This document shows positions 35,235 through 44,082 of a stretch of 64,000 nucleotides of DNA, in pieces (the stretch's first letter is position 1; the number at the start of each line of letters is the position of its first letter). The DNA comes from Inquilinus sp. Marseille-Q2685. GTDB taxonomy: Bacteria; Pseudomonadota; Alphaproteobacteria; DSM-16000; Inquilinaceae. Below the pieces are notes generated by a model. That model saw nothing but the letters and a program-made list of their open reading frames with translations. It had not been told where the DNA came from and made no database searches. A program made the position numbers and the translations under genes. The stretch is taken from NCBI RefSeq assembly GCF_916619195.1, contig NZ_CAKAKL010000001.1, positions 1,178,001 through 1,242,000 of the forward strand. Direction: 5' to 3'.

Positions 35235-36976
35235 CCGCCTATGCCGCGCCGATCTCCGACATGCGCTTCGTGCTGCGGCATCTGGTCGGACTCGACAGTA
35301 TCGCCGCCTTGCCCGGTAAAGGCGAGACCACGCCGGAGCTGGTCGAGGCGGTGCTGGAGGAGGCGGGCAGGCTGGCGGCCGAGGTCATCGCCCCCCTCAA
35401 CGCGATCGGCGACCGCGAGGGCGCGCGGCTGGAGAACGGCGTGGTGCGCACCGCCCCCGGCTTCCGTGAGGCCTATGCCCGGTATCGCGACGGCGGCTGG
35501 AACGCGCTGCCCTTCGAGGCGGAATGGGGCGGCCAGGACCTGCCCTGGGCGGTGGCGATGGCGGTGTCGGAGATGTGGCAGTCGGCCAGCCTGGCCTTCG
35601 GCCTGTGCCCGGTCCTGAACCAGGGCGCGGTCGAGGCGCTGCAGGCGCACGGCTCCGACGAGCAGAAGCGCACCTACCTGCCGAAGCTGGTCTCCGGCGT
35701 CTGGACCGGCACCATGAACCTGACCGAGCCGCAGGCGGGATCGGACGTCGGCGCGGTGCGGACCAAGGCGGAACGGCAGGCGGACGGCAGCTACCGGATC
35801 ACCGGCCAGAAGATCTTCATCACCTATGGCGACCACGACATGGCCGAGAACATCGTCCATCTCGTGCTGGCCCGCACGCCGGACGCGCCGGCCGGGATCA
35901 AGGGCATCAGCCTGTTCCTGGTGCCGAAGCTGCTGCCCGACGCCGACGGAAACCCGGGCGAGCGCAACGACCTGCGCTGCGTCAGCCTCGAGCACAAGCT
36001 GGGCATCCATGCCAGCCCGACCTGCGTCATGGCCTATGGCGACAAGGGCGGCGCCACCGGCTTCCTGATCGGCCAGGAGAACCGCGGCATCGAGTACATG
36101 TTCACGATGATGAACAACGCCCGGCTGACCGTCGGGCTGCAGGGCGTGGCGATCGCCGAGCGCGCCACCCAGGCGGCCGAGGCCTATGCCGCCACCCGGA
36201 TCCAAGGCAAGCCGATCGGCGCGGACAACGGTGCGCCGATCTCGGCCCATCCCGATGTCCGCCGCATGCTGCTGTCGATGCGCAGCCTGACCGAGGCGGC
36301 GCGGGCCCTGACCTACAGCGCCGGCGCGGCACTGGACCTCGCTCGCGGCCATCCCGACCCGATCGAGCGTGCCCGCGCCCAGGCCCGGGTCGACCTGCTG
36401 ACCCCGGTGGTGAAGGGCTGGAGCACGGATGTCGGCTGCGAGGTCGCCTCGACCGGCATCCAGGTGCATGGCGGCATGGGCTATATCGAGGAGACCGGCG
36501 CCGCCCAGTTCCTGCGCGACGCCCGGATCACCCCGATCTATGAGGGCACCAACGGCATCCAGGCCAACGACCTGGCGTTCCGCAAGGTGGCGCGGGACGG
36601 CGGCGTCGCCGCCCGGCAGCTGTTCGAGGAGATGGCGCGGACCCAGGCGGAGCTGGCCGCCCACCCGGGCGCGGCGCCGATCCGCGACCGGCTGGTGGAG
36701 AGCCTGGCGGCGCTGATGGCGGCGACCGACTGGGTGGTCGAGACCGCGGCCGGGAACCCCGCCGCCGTCGCCGCCAGTTCGGTCCACTACCTGCGCATGT
36801 TCGGCCTGGTGGCCGGCGGCTGGCTGATGGCCCGGGCGGCGCTGGCCGAGGACGACGACGCCGCGTTCCGCGCGACCAAGCTGGCCCATGCCCGCTTCTT
36901 CGCCGAGCAGTACCTGCCCCAGGCCGCGGCGCTGCTGCTGCCGATCACCGAGGGCTGGCGGAGCGTGGTGGAATAG
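35231..36976 (+). CDS. Acyl-CoA dehydrogenase, DmdC-like long form
   Basis: This 581-residue flavoenzyme has MNLTEPQAGSDVGAVRTKA (FAD/substrate loop), ITGQKIFITYGDHD, ALTYSAGAALDLARG, and the catalytic Glu in ITPIYEGTNGIQANDLAFRK. The N-terminal extension with SDMRFVLRHLVGLD and the C-terminal extra domain (about 460-581) are typical of the group that includes 3-(methylthio)propanoyl-CoA dehydrogenase DmdC. Substrate in this organism is not deducible. Translation is coupled to the hydrolase gene. Confidence 0.93.
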   Translation: MTAYAAPISDMRFVLRHLVGLDSIAALPGKGETTPELVEAVLEEAGRLAAEVIAPLNAIGDREGARLENGVVRTAPGFREAYARYRDGGWNALPFEAEWGGQDLPWAVAMAVSEMWQSASLAFGLCPVLNQGAVEALQAHGSDEQKRTYLPKLVSGVWTGTMNLTEPQAGSDVGAVRTKAERQADGSYRITGQKIFITYGDHDMAENIVHLVLARTPDAPAGIKGISLFLVPKLLPDADGNPGERNDLRCVSLEHKLGIHASPTCVMAYGDKGGATGFLIGQENRGIEYMFTMMNNARLTVGLQGVAIAERATQAAEAYAATRIQGKPIGADNGAPISAHPDVRRMLLSMRSLTEAARALTYSAGAALDLARGHPDPIERARAQARVDLLTPVVKGWSTDVGCEVASTGIQVHGGMGYIEETGAAQFLRDARITPIYEGTNGIQANDLAFRKVARDGGVAARQLFEEMARTQAELAAHPGAAPIRDRLVESLAALMAATDWVVETAAGNPAAVAASSVHYLRMFGLVAGGWLMARAALAEDDDAAFRATKLAHARFFAEQYLPQAAALLLPITEGWRSVVE

Positions 36977-36985
36977 CCGCGCCCG

Positions 36986-37687
36986 TCAGGCGTGAATCCC
37001 CAGCCGCTGCACCTCCGCCGCGGCGTCGCGCCATTCCTGGGCGTAGTCGACATCCTGGTAGTTCTCGAACCACGGACCGCCGCGGGTGTAGTGCACCGCC
37101 TGCGGATAGCCCGTCTCCGGCTTCGGGTACCAGCCCTCGAGCCAGTTCCAGCCGGTGTCGAGCGAGCCGATCTGGTCGTCGGTCAGCCACTGGAAGCGGT
37201 GCAGGAAGGCGCCGGTCTCGCGGTTCACCACCTCCGGCGTCAGCGTCGCGTTCGCCGGATGGGCGCAGTTGAACAGCATCAGGCTGGACCAGTTCTTGCG
37301 CGGATATGCTGTCTGCGGCTTGCCATCCATCTTCACCGCCTCCTTCGGCTGATAGTCGTGCTGCACGACCATCACCGCGTAGCGGTCCTGCGCCTGGGCA
37401 AAGAGGTCGGCGATGTCGGCGAACCACAGGAAGTCGCAGTCGCAGAACACCGCCCAGCCCTTGTATCCGGCCAGCGCCGGCACCAGGAAGCGGCTGAAGG
37501 TGAACTCGGTCGAGCCCAGCGTGTCGACCGGGCGGGTGTAGATGCCCTGCGCCCGCAGCTCCGGCAGCTTCAGCGGCGTGACCTCGACCGGTTTCGACGC
37601 GTGCTGCAGCACCGAATGACGGCAGACCTGCCACGCGATGTCCTCGCGCGAATCGTAACCGACATAGAGGCGCAGCGCTTCGCTCAT
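36986..37687 (-). CDS. Glycosyltransferase family 8-like protein
   Basis: This 233-residue protein starts LRLYVGYDSREDIAWQVCRHS, typical of GT8/GT-A-like sugar transferases, with EFTFSRFLVPAL, the metal-binding DCDFLWFADI in place of DxD, WSSLMLFNCAHP and VHYTRGGPWFENY. No membrane segment is seen. The start at 37687 gives seven bases from GGGAG; an ATG two codons upstream is too close. It is a solitary gene convergent with the acyl-CoA dehydrogenase. Confidence 0.85.
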   Translation of the reverse strand: MSEALRLYVGYDSREDIAWQVCRHSVLQHASKPVEVTPLKLPELRAQGIYTRPVDTLGSTEFTFSRFLVPALAGYKGWAVFCDCDFLWFADIADLFAQAQDRYAVMVVQHDYQPKEAVKMDGKPQTAYPRKNWSSLMLFNCAHPANATLTPEVVNRETGAFLHRFQWLTDDQIGSLDTGWNWLEGWYPKPETGYPQAVHYTRGGPWFENYQDVDYAQEWRDAAAEVQRLGIHA

Positions 37688-37752
37688 TCCCATGCTCCCG
37701 ATTTGCGACCGGCTCGCAACGCCCCTTCCCTAGCACGGGCGCGGGCCGCAGT

Positions 37753-38697
37753 CTAACGCTCGCCCTTCCGGTACGGCACCATCAGCGCCTTCGGCACCGC
37801 GGCGCGGCGTGACATGGCGATCAGGGCGAGGATGCTGAGCAGATAGGGCAGCATCAGGAAGATCTGGTAGGGCACGGCCCCGCCGGCCAGCTGCTGCAGC
37901 CGCACTTGGAAGGCGTCGAAGGCGCCGAACAGCAGGGCGCCGAGCAGCGCCTTGCCCGGCCGCCAGGAGGCGAAGACCACCAGGGCGATGCACACCCAGC
38001 CGCGCCCGGCCACCATCTCGAAGAAGAAGGCGTTGAAGGCCGACATGGTCAGGAAAGCGCCGCCGACCGCCATCAGCGCCGACCCGGCCATCACCGCGCC
38101 GAGGCGGATGGCGACGACGTCGAGCCCCTGCGCCTCGGCCGCTGCCGGGTTCTCGCCGACCGCGCGCAGGGCCAGGCCGAGCGGCGTGCGGTACAGGACC
38201 CAGGCGGTGACGGCGACGGCGGCCAGGGCCAGGTAGGTCAGCGGCGACTGCTGGAACAGCACCGGCCCGATCCAGGGCAGGTCGGACAGGCCGGGCAGCG
38301 ACACCGGCTGGAACGGATCGATCCGCGGCGGGGTCGAGGCGTTCGGCAGCACCATGCGGTAGGTGAAATAGGACAGGCTGGTGGCCAGCAGCGTGACGCC
38401 GATGCCGGTGACGTGCTGCGACAGGCCGAGCGGCACGGTCAGGAGCGCGTGCAGCAGGCCGAAGGCGGCCCCGACGCCGGCGGCGAACAGCACTCCGGTC
38501 CACAGGTCGCCGCCCTGGTACACCCACATCCAGCCGGCCATGGCGCCGGCCGTGAAGATGCCCTCGATGCCCAGGTTCAGCACCCCGGCGCGCTCGCAGA
38601 TCAGCTCGCCCAGCGTGCCGAAGACCAGCGGCGTGGCGATGCGCAGCGCTGCCGCCCAGAAGCTGGCGGCCAGCAGGATGTCGAGGATCTCGCTCAT
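37753..38697 (-). CDS. BMP-type ABC transporter permease 2
   Basis: This 314-residue permease has eight to nine hydrophobic segments. FGTLGELICERAGVLNLGIEGIF at the N-terminus and GENPAAAEAQGLDV as the ATPase-coupling loop are signatures of the second permease in purine-nucleoside (BmpA-type) importers. It is the last gene of the operon and overlaps permease 1 by four bases. The start at 38697 is set by that overlap. Confidence 0.92.
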   Translation of the reverse strand: MSEILDILLAASFWAAALRIATPLVFGTLGELICERAGVLNLGIEGIFTAGAMAGWMWVYQGGDLWTGVLFAAGVGAAFGLLHALLTVPLGLSQHVTGIGVTLLATSLSYFTYRMVLPNASTPPRIDPFQPVSLPGLSDLPWIGPVLFQQSPLTYLALAAVAVTAWVLYRTPLGLALRAVGENPAAAEAQGLDVVAIRLGAVMAGSALMAVGGAFLTMSAFNAFFFEMVAGRGWVCIALVVFASWRPGKALLGALLFGAFDAFQVRLQQLAGGAVPYQIFLMLPYLLSILALIAMSRRAAVPKALMVPYRKGER

Positions 38698-39743
38698 CGC
38701 CACCTCACCCGGTAGCGCAGGACGATGCCGGAGAGCAGCACCGTCAGCAGGGAGGTGGCGACCACCAGGTTGGCGATGTAGCTGGAGACGCCGATCGCCC
38801 GGCTCATGCTGTCGGCGCCGACGAAGACCGCGGCCACGAACAGCGCCGCCAGCAGCACCCCGAGCGCGTGCAGCTGCGCCAGCATGGCGACGACGATGCC
38901 GGCATAGCCGTAGCCGGGCGACAGGTCCTGGGTGAGATAGCCCTTCAGCCCCGCCACCTCCCCCACCCCGGCCAGGCCGGCCAGGGCGCCGGAGATCAGG
39001 CCGACGCGCAGCATCACCCGGCCGACCGGCATGCCGGCGAAGCGCGCGGCGGACGGGTTGGCGCCGGTGGCCCGCATCTCGAAGCCCCAGGTGGTGCGTG
39101 CCAGCATCAGCCAGACCAGGACGGCAGCGACGACGGCGATGACCAGCCCGGCATGGATGCGGGTGCGCGGGATCAGCTTCGGCAGCGCCGCGGCGTCGAG
39201 GATCGGCGCCGATTGCGGCCAGCCCATGCCCATCGGGTCCTTCATCGGCCCTTCCAGCATCATCGAGACGAAGAGCAGCACGATGAAGTTGAGCAGCAGC
39301 GTCGTCACCACCTCGTCGACGCCGAGCCGGGTCTTGAGCAGGGTCGGCCCCGCCATCCACAGCCCGCCGGCCAGTGCCCCGGCCAGCAGGATCAGCGGCA
39401 GCAGGGCCCAGGCCGGCCAGTCGAGGGCGCCGGAGCCCAGCGCTGTCGCGGCCAGGGCGCCGAGATAAAGCTGCCCCTCCGCCCCGATGTTCCACAGCTT
39501 GGCCCGGAAGGCGACCGTGGCGGCCAGGCCGGTCAGCACCAAGGGCGTGGCGCGGGACAGCGTCTCGGCGATGGCGAAGCGCGAGCCGAAGGCGCCCTGG
39601 ATCATCACGCCATAGGCCTGCAGCACCGGTGCCCCCGCCCACAGCAGCGGGACGGCGCAGAGCAGCAGCGCCAACAAGGCGGCGCCGGCCGAGGCGCCGA
39701 TCATCAGCAGCGGCGAGGCCCGCTCCCGGGGTTCAAGCCGCAT
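38694..39743 (-). CDS. BMP-type ABC transporter permease 1
   Basis: This 349-residue permease has about nine hydrophobic segments. KLWNIGAEGQLYLGALAAT and RATGANPSAARFAGMPVGR (coupling loop) are typical of the first permease of nucleoside ABC importers. Its ATG overlaps the ATPase gene by 11 bases and its stop overlaps permease 2, consistent with stoichiometric synthesis. Confidence 0.92.
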   Translation of the reverse strand: MRLEPRERASPLLMIGASAGAALLALLLCAVPLLWAGAPVLQAYGVMIQGAFGSRFAIAETLSRATPLVLTGLAATVAFRAKLWNIGAEGQLYLGALAATALGSGALDWPAWALLPLILLAGALAGGLWMAGPTLLKTRLGVDEVVTTLLLNFIVLLFVSMMLEGPMKDPMGMGWPQSAPILDAAALPKLIPRTRIHAGLVIAVVAAVLVWLMLARTTWGFEMRATGANPSAARFAGMPVGRVMLRVGLISGALAGLAGVGEVAGLKGYLTQDLSPGYGYAGIVVAMLAQLHALGVLLAALFVAAVFVGADSMSRAIGVSSYIANLVVATSLLTVLLSGIVLRYRVRWR

Positions 39744-41319
39744 CGGCCGGCTCCTGCCCCGCCATCATCAGGCCGAGCGCACGGATGGTCAGCCGCTCCG
39801 CCGGCCAGGGCTGGGTGAGGCGGCCGCGATAGATCACGGCGATGCGGTCGGACAAAGCGAACAACTCGTCGAGATCTTCCGACACCAGCAGCACCCCGGC
39901 GCCTCGGTCGCGCGCGGCCAGCAGCCTGCCGTGGATCTCCGCCACCGCGCCGACATCGAGGCCGCGGGTCGGCTGGCACGCCAGGACCAGGCCGGGCGAC
40001 CGCTCCAGCACCCGGCCGAGGATCAGCTTCTGCATGTTGCCGCCGGAGAGCAGCCGGGTGCGCGCCTCCGGCCCCGGGCAGCGCACGTCATAGGCGCCGA
40101 TCAGCCGCCGCGCCCGGTCGCGCAGGGCGGCGCGGCGCAGCAGGCCGTTTCGCTGCGCCTCCGGCCGGCGGTAATCCTCCAGCGCCGCGTTCTCCCACAC
40201 CGCCATGTCGCCGACCACGCCGTCGCGATGGCGGTCCTCCGGGATGCGGCCGACCCCGGCCGCGACCATGGCGGCGGGGGAGCCGAGCGGCGCCGGGCGA
40301 TCGAACAGGGTGACACGGCCTGCCTCCGGCGCGGCCAGGCCCGAGACCAGCTCGGCCAGCGCCGCCTGGCCGTTGCCGGAGACGCCGGCGATGCCGATCA
40401 CCTCGCCGCCGCGAAGCTCGAGCGACACGCCGTCGAGCCGCTTCCGGCCTCCGGGGCCGCCGAGGGTGACGCCCTCCAGCGCCAGCACCGGGCCGCGGGG
40501 TGCTGCCGGGCGCCTGTGTGTCTCCGGCACGGCGCGGCCGACCATCGCCTCGGCCAGGGCGGCGCGGTCGACCCCGGCCGTCGCCATCTCCGCCACCACC
40601 CGGCCGGCGCGCAGCACCACGACGCGGCGGCTGATCGCCAGCACCTCGGCCAGCTTGTGGGAGATGAAGACGATCGCCAGCCCCTGCCCCGCCAGCCGGC
40701 GCAGCACTGCGAACAGCCCGTCGGCCTCCTGCGGGGTCAGCACCGCCGTCGGCTCGTCCAGGATCAGGATCCGGGCGTCGCGGTAGAGCGCCTTCAGGAT
40801 CTCGACCCGCTGCCGCTCGCCGACCGACAGGCCGGACACCATCGCGTCGAGCGGCACGGCGAGGCCCGAGGCCTGGATCAGCGCCGCCAGCTTCGCCCGC
40901 GCCTCGCGCCGCCGCAGCGCCGGGCGCCACAGCGGCTGCGAGCCGAGCACGATGTTGTCGAAGACGCTGAGGTTGTCGGCCAGGGCGAAGTGCTGATGCA
41001 CCATGCCGATGCCGGCGGCCAGCGCCGCCTGGGGCGAGCCCGGGCGCAGCGGCACGAGGCCGCCGTCCGGCCCCGCCGCCTCGACCGTCCCGGCATCGGC
41101 CACGTAATGGCCGAACAGGATGTTCATCAGCGTGGTCTTGCCGGCGCCGTTCTCGCCCAGCAGCGCCAGCACCTCGCCGCGGGCGAGGTCGAGATCGATG
41201 CCGTCATTGGCGAGGAGCGCGCCGAAGCGCTTGGTGATGCCGCGCAGGCGCAAGGCCGGCGCGGCCTGCGAAGCCGGCGCGGCATCCGCGGAGCCGGTCG
41301 AATCGAAGCTCGGCGTCAC
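39733..41319 (-). CDS. BMP-type ABC transporter ATPase (two domains)
   Basis: This 528-residue tandem ATPase has, in the first domain, LLGENGAGKTTLMNILFG, signature LSVGERQRVEI and ILILDEPTAVLTPQE. The second domain has the degenerate Walker A GIAGVSGNGQAALAEL, signature LLSGGNMQKLILGR and LVLACQPTRGLDVGA, where Cys replaces the usual Asp and Gln the Glu, as is common in the second site of RbsA-like proteins. The GTG start overlaps the binding-protein stop; a longer frame upstream lies inside that gene. Confidence 0.93.
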   Translation of the reverse strand: MTPSFDSTGSADAAPASQAAPALRLRGITKRFGALLANDGIDLDLARGEVLALLGENGAGKTTLMNILFGHYVADAGTVEAAGPDGGLVPLRPGSPQAALAAGIGMVHQHFALADNLSVFDNIVLGSQPLWRPALRRREARAKLAALIQASGLAVPLDAMVSGLSVGERQRVEILKALYRDARILILDEPTAVLTPQEADGLFAVLRRLAGQGLAIVFISHKLAEVLAISRRVVVLRAGRVVAEMATAGVDRAALAEAMVGRAVPETHRRPAAPRGPVLALEGVTLGGPGGRKRLDGVSLELRGGEVIGIAGVSGNGQAALAELVSGLAAPEAGRVTLFDRPAPLGSPAAMVAAGVGRIPEDRHRDGVVGDMAVWENAALEDYRRPEAQRNGLLRRAALRDRARRLIGAYDVRCPGPEARTRLLSGGNMQKLILGRVLERSPGLVLACQPTRGLDVGAVAEIHGRLLAARDRGAGVLLVSEDLDELFALSDRIAVIYRGRLTQPWPAERLTIRALGLMMAGQEPADAA

Positions 41320-42308
41320 AGCGTCGGCTTCGGCTCGCTGTCGTCGACCTTGACCGTGAAGGCGCCGCTCTCGATCTCCTTCTGCCGGGCGGCCACCTTG
41401 TCGATGATCGCCTGGTCGACCAGCTTCGGGTCGAGCGGGGCCAGCGTGGCGCCGCCCGCCTTCATGGCGCTGTAGGGGCCGTAATCCTCGGCCTTGAAGC
41501 TTCCGTCGGCCACCGCCTTGAGCGCCCGGTCGATGGTCGGCTCCATATGCCACAGGGCGCTGGCCACCACCGTGCCGGGATATTCCGACTGGGTGTCGAT
41601 GACGTTACCGATGGCCAGCACCTTGCGCTCCTTGGCCGCATCGGAGACGCCGTAGCGCTCGGCATACAGCACGTCGGCGCCGGCATCGACCATGGCGAAG
41701 GCCGCCTCCTTGGCCTTGGGCGGGTCGTACCAGGAGCCGATGAAGGTGATCGAGAACTTGACCTGCGGGTTGACCTCCAGCGCCCCGGCCATGAAGGCGT
41801 GCATCAGCCGGTTGACCTCCGGGATCGGGTAGCCGCCGACCATGCCGATCCTGTTCGACTTCGTCTTCAGCCCGGCGACCATGCCGGTGAGGTAGGAGGC
41901 GTCCTGGATGTAGTTGTCGAAGACCGAGAAGTTCGGCTCCGCCGGCGGCAGGCTGGAGCCCATCAGGAAGGCCGTGTCTGGATAGTCCTTGGCCACCGCC
42001 CGGGCGCCGCGCTCGACCCCGAAGGCCTCGCCGATGATCAGCTTCTTGCCGGCCTCGGCGTATTCGCGCATGACGCGCTCATAGTCGGTGTTCGACGTGT
42101 TCTCGGAATAGACGTAGTCGATCTCGCCGCGCTCCTGCGCGGCCTTCAGCGCCTTGTGGATGCGGCTGACCCATTGCTGCTCGACCGGCACGGTGTAGAC
42201 CGCCGCCACCGCCAGCTTCTCCGCCGCCTGGGCCTGCGGCAGCGCCGCCGCGCCCAGCATCGCCGCCGCCGCGCCGAGCAGCGCCCGGCGACTCCAACGT
42301 CCCAGCAT
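41316..42308 (-). CDS. BMP-family substrate-binding protein
   Basis: This 330-residue lipocalin-free periplasmic binding protein of the Bmp/Med type carries a twin-arginine-like signal (RWSRRALLGAAAAMLGAAAL). The mature part has KLAVAAVYTVPVEQQWV, AFGVERGARAVAKDYPDTAF, DASYLTGMVAGLKTKSNRIGMVGG and GADVLYAERYGVSDAAKE. The family binds nucleosides, and these members often sit beside purine catabolism genes, none of which is here. The ATG follows AAGAAGGGGG. It is first in the importer operon. Confidence 0.93.
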   Translation of the reverse strand: MLGRWSRRALLGAAAAMLGAAALPQAQAAEKLAVAAVYTVPVEQQWVSRIHKALKAAQERGEIDYVYSENTSNTDYERVMREYAEAGKKLIIGEAFGVERGARAVAKDYPDTAFLMGSSLPPAEPNFSVFDNYIQDASYLTGMVAGLKTKSNRIGMVGGYPIPEVNRLMHAFMAGALEVNPQVKFSITFIGSWYDPPKAKEAAFAMVDAGADVLYAERYGVSDAAKERKVLAIGNVIDTQSEYPGTVVASALWHMEPTIDRALKAVADGSFKAEDYGPYSAMKAGGATLAPLDPKLVDQAIIDKVAARQKEIESGAFTVKVDDSEPKPTL

Positions 42309-42494
42309 GAATGCCCCCTTCTTGTGATTTGGCTCGCCGGTCAAATGTGCAGAAAGCGGCGCGCGGCGCAACAGGCCGGAGAGCGAGGCCGCCATTCGCG
42401 CGCGGACGCGCGCAGCCCCCTCCCCCTCCGGCAAGGAAGGGAGAGTGGAAGGCCGGCAGAAAGATGGAATGGCTGATGCAACCCGTGCCAGGGC

Positions 42495-43208
42495 TCAACT
42501 GCTGTCCGGCTTCGGGAGACCGGGCGGCGGGCGGCCGTCTTCGGACTCGTCCGGCTGCTCGGGCCAGCCATCCCCGGCGTCGGAAGCCATGGCGACGGCA
42601 GCCATGCCGTCACCGGACGAGCCGGCATTGTCGTTGGCCCCGAGGACGTCGTCCCAGCCCTGCGGCAGCCGGCTCGGGTCCAGCCGGCGGCCGAGCCAGC
42701 GGCAGACCTCCCGCACGAACTCGCCGGCCGGCAGGGTGTCGAGCTGCACGTCCAGCACCTCGTCCTCGGTCAGCCGCTCCCACACCTCGGACCGCAGGCG
42801 CTCGGTCTCCTCGGGATCGACGGCCGCAGCAGGATCCGCGGCCTCGGCCGCCTCGGCCGCCCCGACCGCCTCGACCACCGCCTGCACGGCCTGCTCGCGC
42901 CGCCGGCGGCGGCGCTCCAGCGCCCCGGACGCCTCGCCTTCGGCCCGGCGGTGCAGGTAGTCGCCCCGGATCCGCTCGGCCATGGCGATCGACAGCCGGA
43001 TCGAGCGCGACAGGCGCGACTGCATCAGCGGGAAATCGGACGGCGTCTCCGACCCTGCCGGGGTCGCCTGCTGCTGCCGCTCGGTCAGCCGCTTGCAGCG
43101 GGCATCGATCTCGACCACCTCGCGCAGCTTCTCCAGCGCCCATCCCGTCCAGTTCAGATCGGGATCGGACGGCCGGGCCTCGCCGGAATCAGCATCGGTC
43201 TGCGCCAT
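42495..43208 (-). CDS. Hypothetical protein, alphaproteobacterial type
   Basis: This protein of about 237 residues has a charged helical core: LREVVEIDARCKRLTERQQQ, LMQSRLSRSIRLSIAMAERIRGDYL, then an Arg-run ERRRRRREQAV, an Ala/Glu/Asp-rich helix, and a folded-looking segment LTEDEVLDVQLDTLPAGEFVREVCRWLGR. The tail is acidic and Pro/Gly-rich, likely disordered. Starts at 43208 or two codons earlier are both possible and neither has a clear ribosome site. I recognise no functional family. Confidence 0.7.
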   Translation of the reverse strand: MAQTDADSGEARPSDPDLNWTGWALEKLREVVEIDARCKRLTERQQQATPAGSETPSDFPLMQSRLSRSIRLSIAMAERIRGDYLHRRAEGEASGALERRRRRREQAVQAVVEAVGAAEAAEAADPAAAVDPEETERLRSEVWERLTEDEVLDVQLDTLPAGEFVREVCRWLGRRLDPSRLPQGWDDVLGANDNAGSSGDGMAAVAMASDAGDGWPEQPDESEDGRPPPGLPKPDSS

Positions 43209-43311
43209 GGTCATGGAACATATCATGAACATTCGTTTCGAGTTAAGCAAGAGGCGGAATGATCCAGGGCTCCGAATCAAGTTTCAGAGACCAGAACGTC
43301 GCTCCCTTTTC

Positions 43312-43402
43312 TGTCATTGCCCGGCTTGACCGGGCAATCCAGGGGCCACCGAGAGCCGCTCCGGCGGCCCCTGGATCCTCGGGTCAAGCCCACGGCTGTC
43401 CG
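43312..43402. repeat. Dispersed palindromic repeat, copy 2 (degenerate right arm)
   Basis: The left arm TGTCATTGCCCGGCTTGACC and inner arms GGGGCC / GGCCCC match the family at 31488 and 49215. The right outer arm has decayed (GGGTCAAGCCCACGGCTGTCC instead of GGGCATGACA). Confidence 0.75.
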
Positions 43403-43455
43403 GTTAAGGATCAACAGCAACCGGCGGAAGAATTTCGGAGCGCAGGGCTCTATTT

Positions 43456-43504
43456 CGGTGCTCACGGACCTTCATGCTCCGATTCTCGAAACCATGGTCT
43501 CTTA
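43456..43504. repeat. Partial relative of the MITE-like element
   Basis: This segment shares the blocks CGGTGCTCACG, GCTCCG.TTCTCGAAACCA and ATGGTCTCTTA, in the same order, with the element at 25722-25869 but lacks the spacer between them and the left terminal arm. It is therefore a shorter or decayed copy. Confidence 0.5.
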
Positions 43505-43619
43505 GGGCCTGCTGCAGCGACGGATGAAGACGCAACCGGCCGTCACATCCGCGGCGGCTGCCTCGTCCTGTCTCCGGGGCGGCCCCGCATGGGATCGGCC
43601 GCCGAGATGGAGAAGCACC

Positions 43620-44060
43620 ATGACCTACGTTTCCAGGAAGATCGCCGCGGTTGCGGTCCTGGCCGGAACGCTGGCCTTCGGCTTCGCCGGCGGCCAAGCC
43701 TGGACGGCCGACCGGGCGGCGGGACAGGGCGACAGCGTCACGCCGCTGATGGTGCAGGCGCTGGCCAACATCCCCGGCAAGTCGCTGACCGCGCTGACCG
43801 TCGACTACGCGCCCGGCGGCACCTCGCCGGCGCATCGCCACCACGCCTCGGCAACGCTGTTCGCCTATGTCGTCTCGGGCGCCATCCGGTCGCAGGTCAA
43901 TGGCGGCCCGACCGAGGTGTTCAAGGCCGGCCAGTTCTGGGTCGAACCGCCGGGCTCCACCCATGGTGTGAGCGGGAACGCCAGCGCGACCGAGCCGGCG
44001 AAGCTGGTGGTGGTCGCGGTCGGCGATACGGGCGCCACGCTGACGACCTACGACAAATAG
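43620..44060 (+). CDS. Exported cupin-domain protein
   Basis: This 146-residue protein has an N-terminal hydrophobic export signal (KIAAVAVLAGTLAFGFAGG). The cupin barrel has metal-ligand motif SPAHRHHASATLFAYVVSG (HxHH) and the second motif GQFWVEPPGSTHGVSGN. The ATG follows GAGATGGAGAAG. Members of this group are small exported cupins of unknown substrate. It converges on the isovaleryl-CoA dehydrogenase gene with 22 bases between. Confidence 0.85.
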   Translation: MTYVSRKIAAVAVLAGTLAFGFAGGQAWTADRAAGQGDSVTPLMVQALANIPGKSLTALTVDYAPGGTSPAHRHHASATLFAYVVSGAIRSQVNGGPTEVFKAGQFWVEPPGSTHGVSGNASATEPAKLVVVAVGDTGATLTTYDK

Positions 44061-44082
44061 GGCCCGAAGGCCGCCGGCCGCC

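Larger units (their letters stand above)
43209..43619. other. Non-coding gap carrying two repeats
   Basis: These 410 bases lie between divergent genes. They hold palindromic repeat copy 2 (43312-43402) and a partial relative of the MITE-like element (43456-43504). The rest shows no credible gene. The promoter of the cupin gene is presumably in 43505-43600. Confidence 0.5.

Noticed and set aside
39733-41553. A longer form of the ABC ATPase starting at 41553
   Set aside because: The extra N-terminus lies inside the binding-protein gene and reads as shadow; the GTG overlapping that gene's stop is the natural start.
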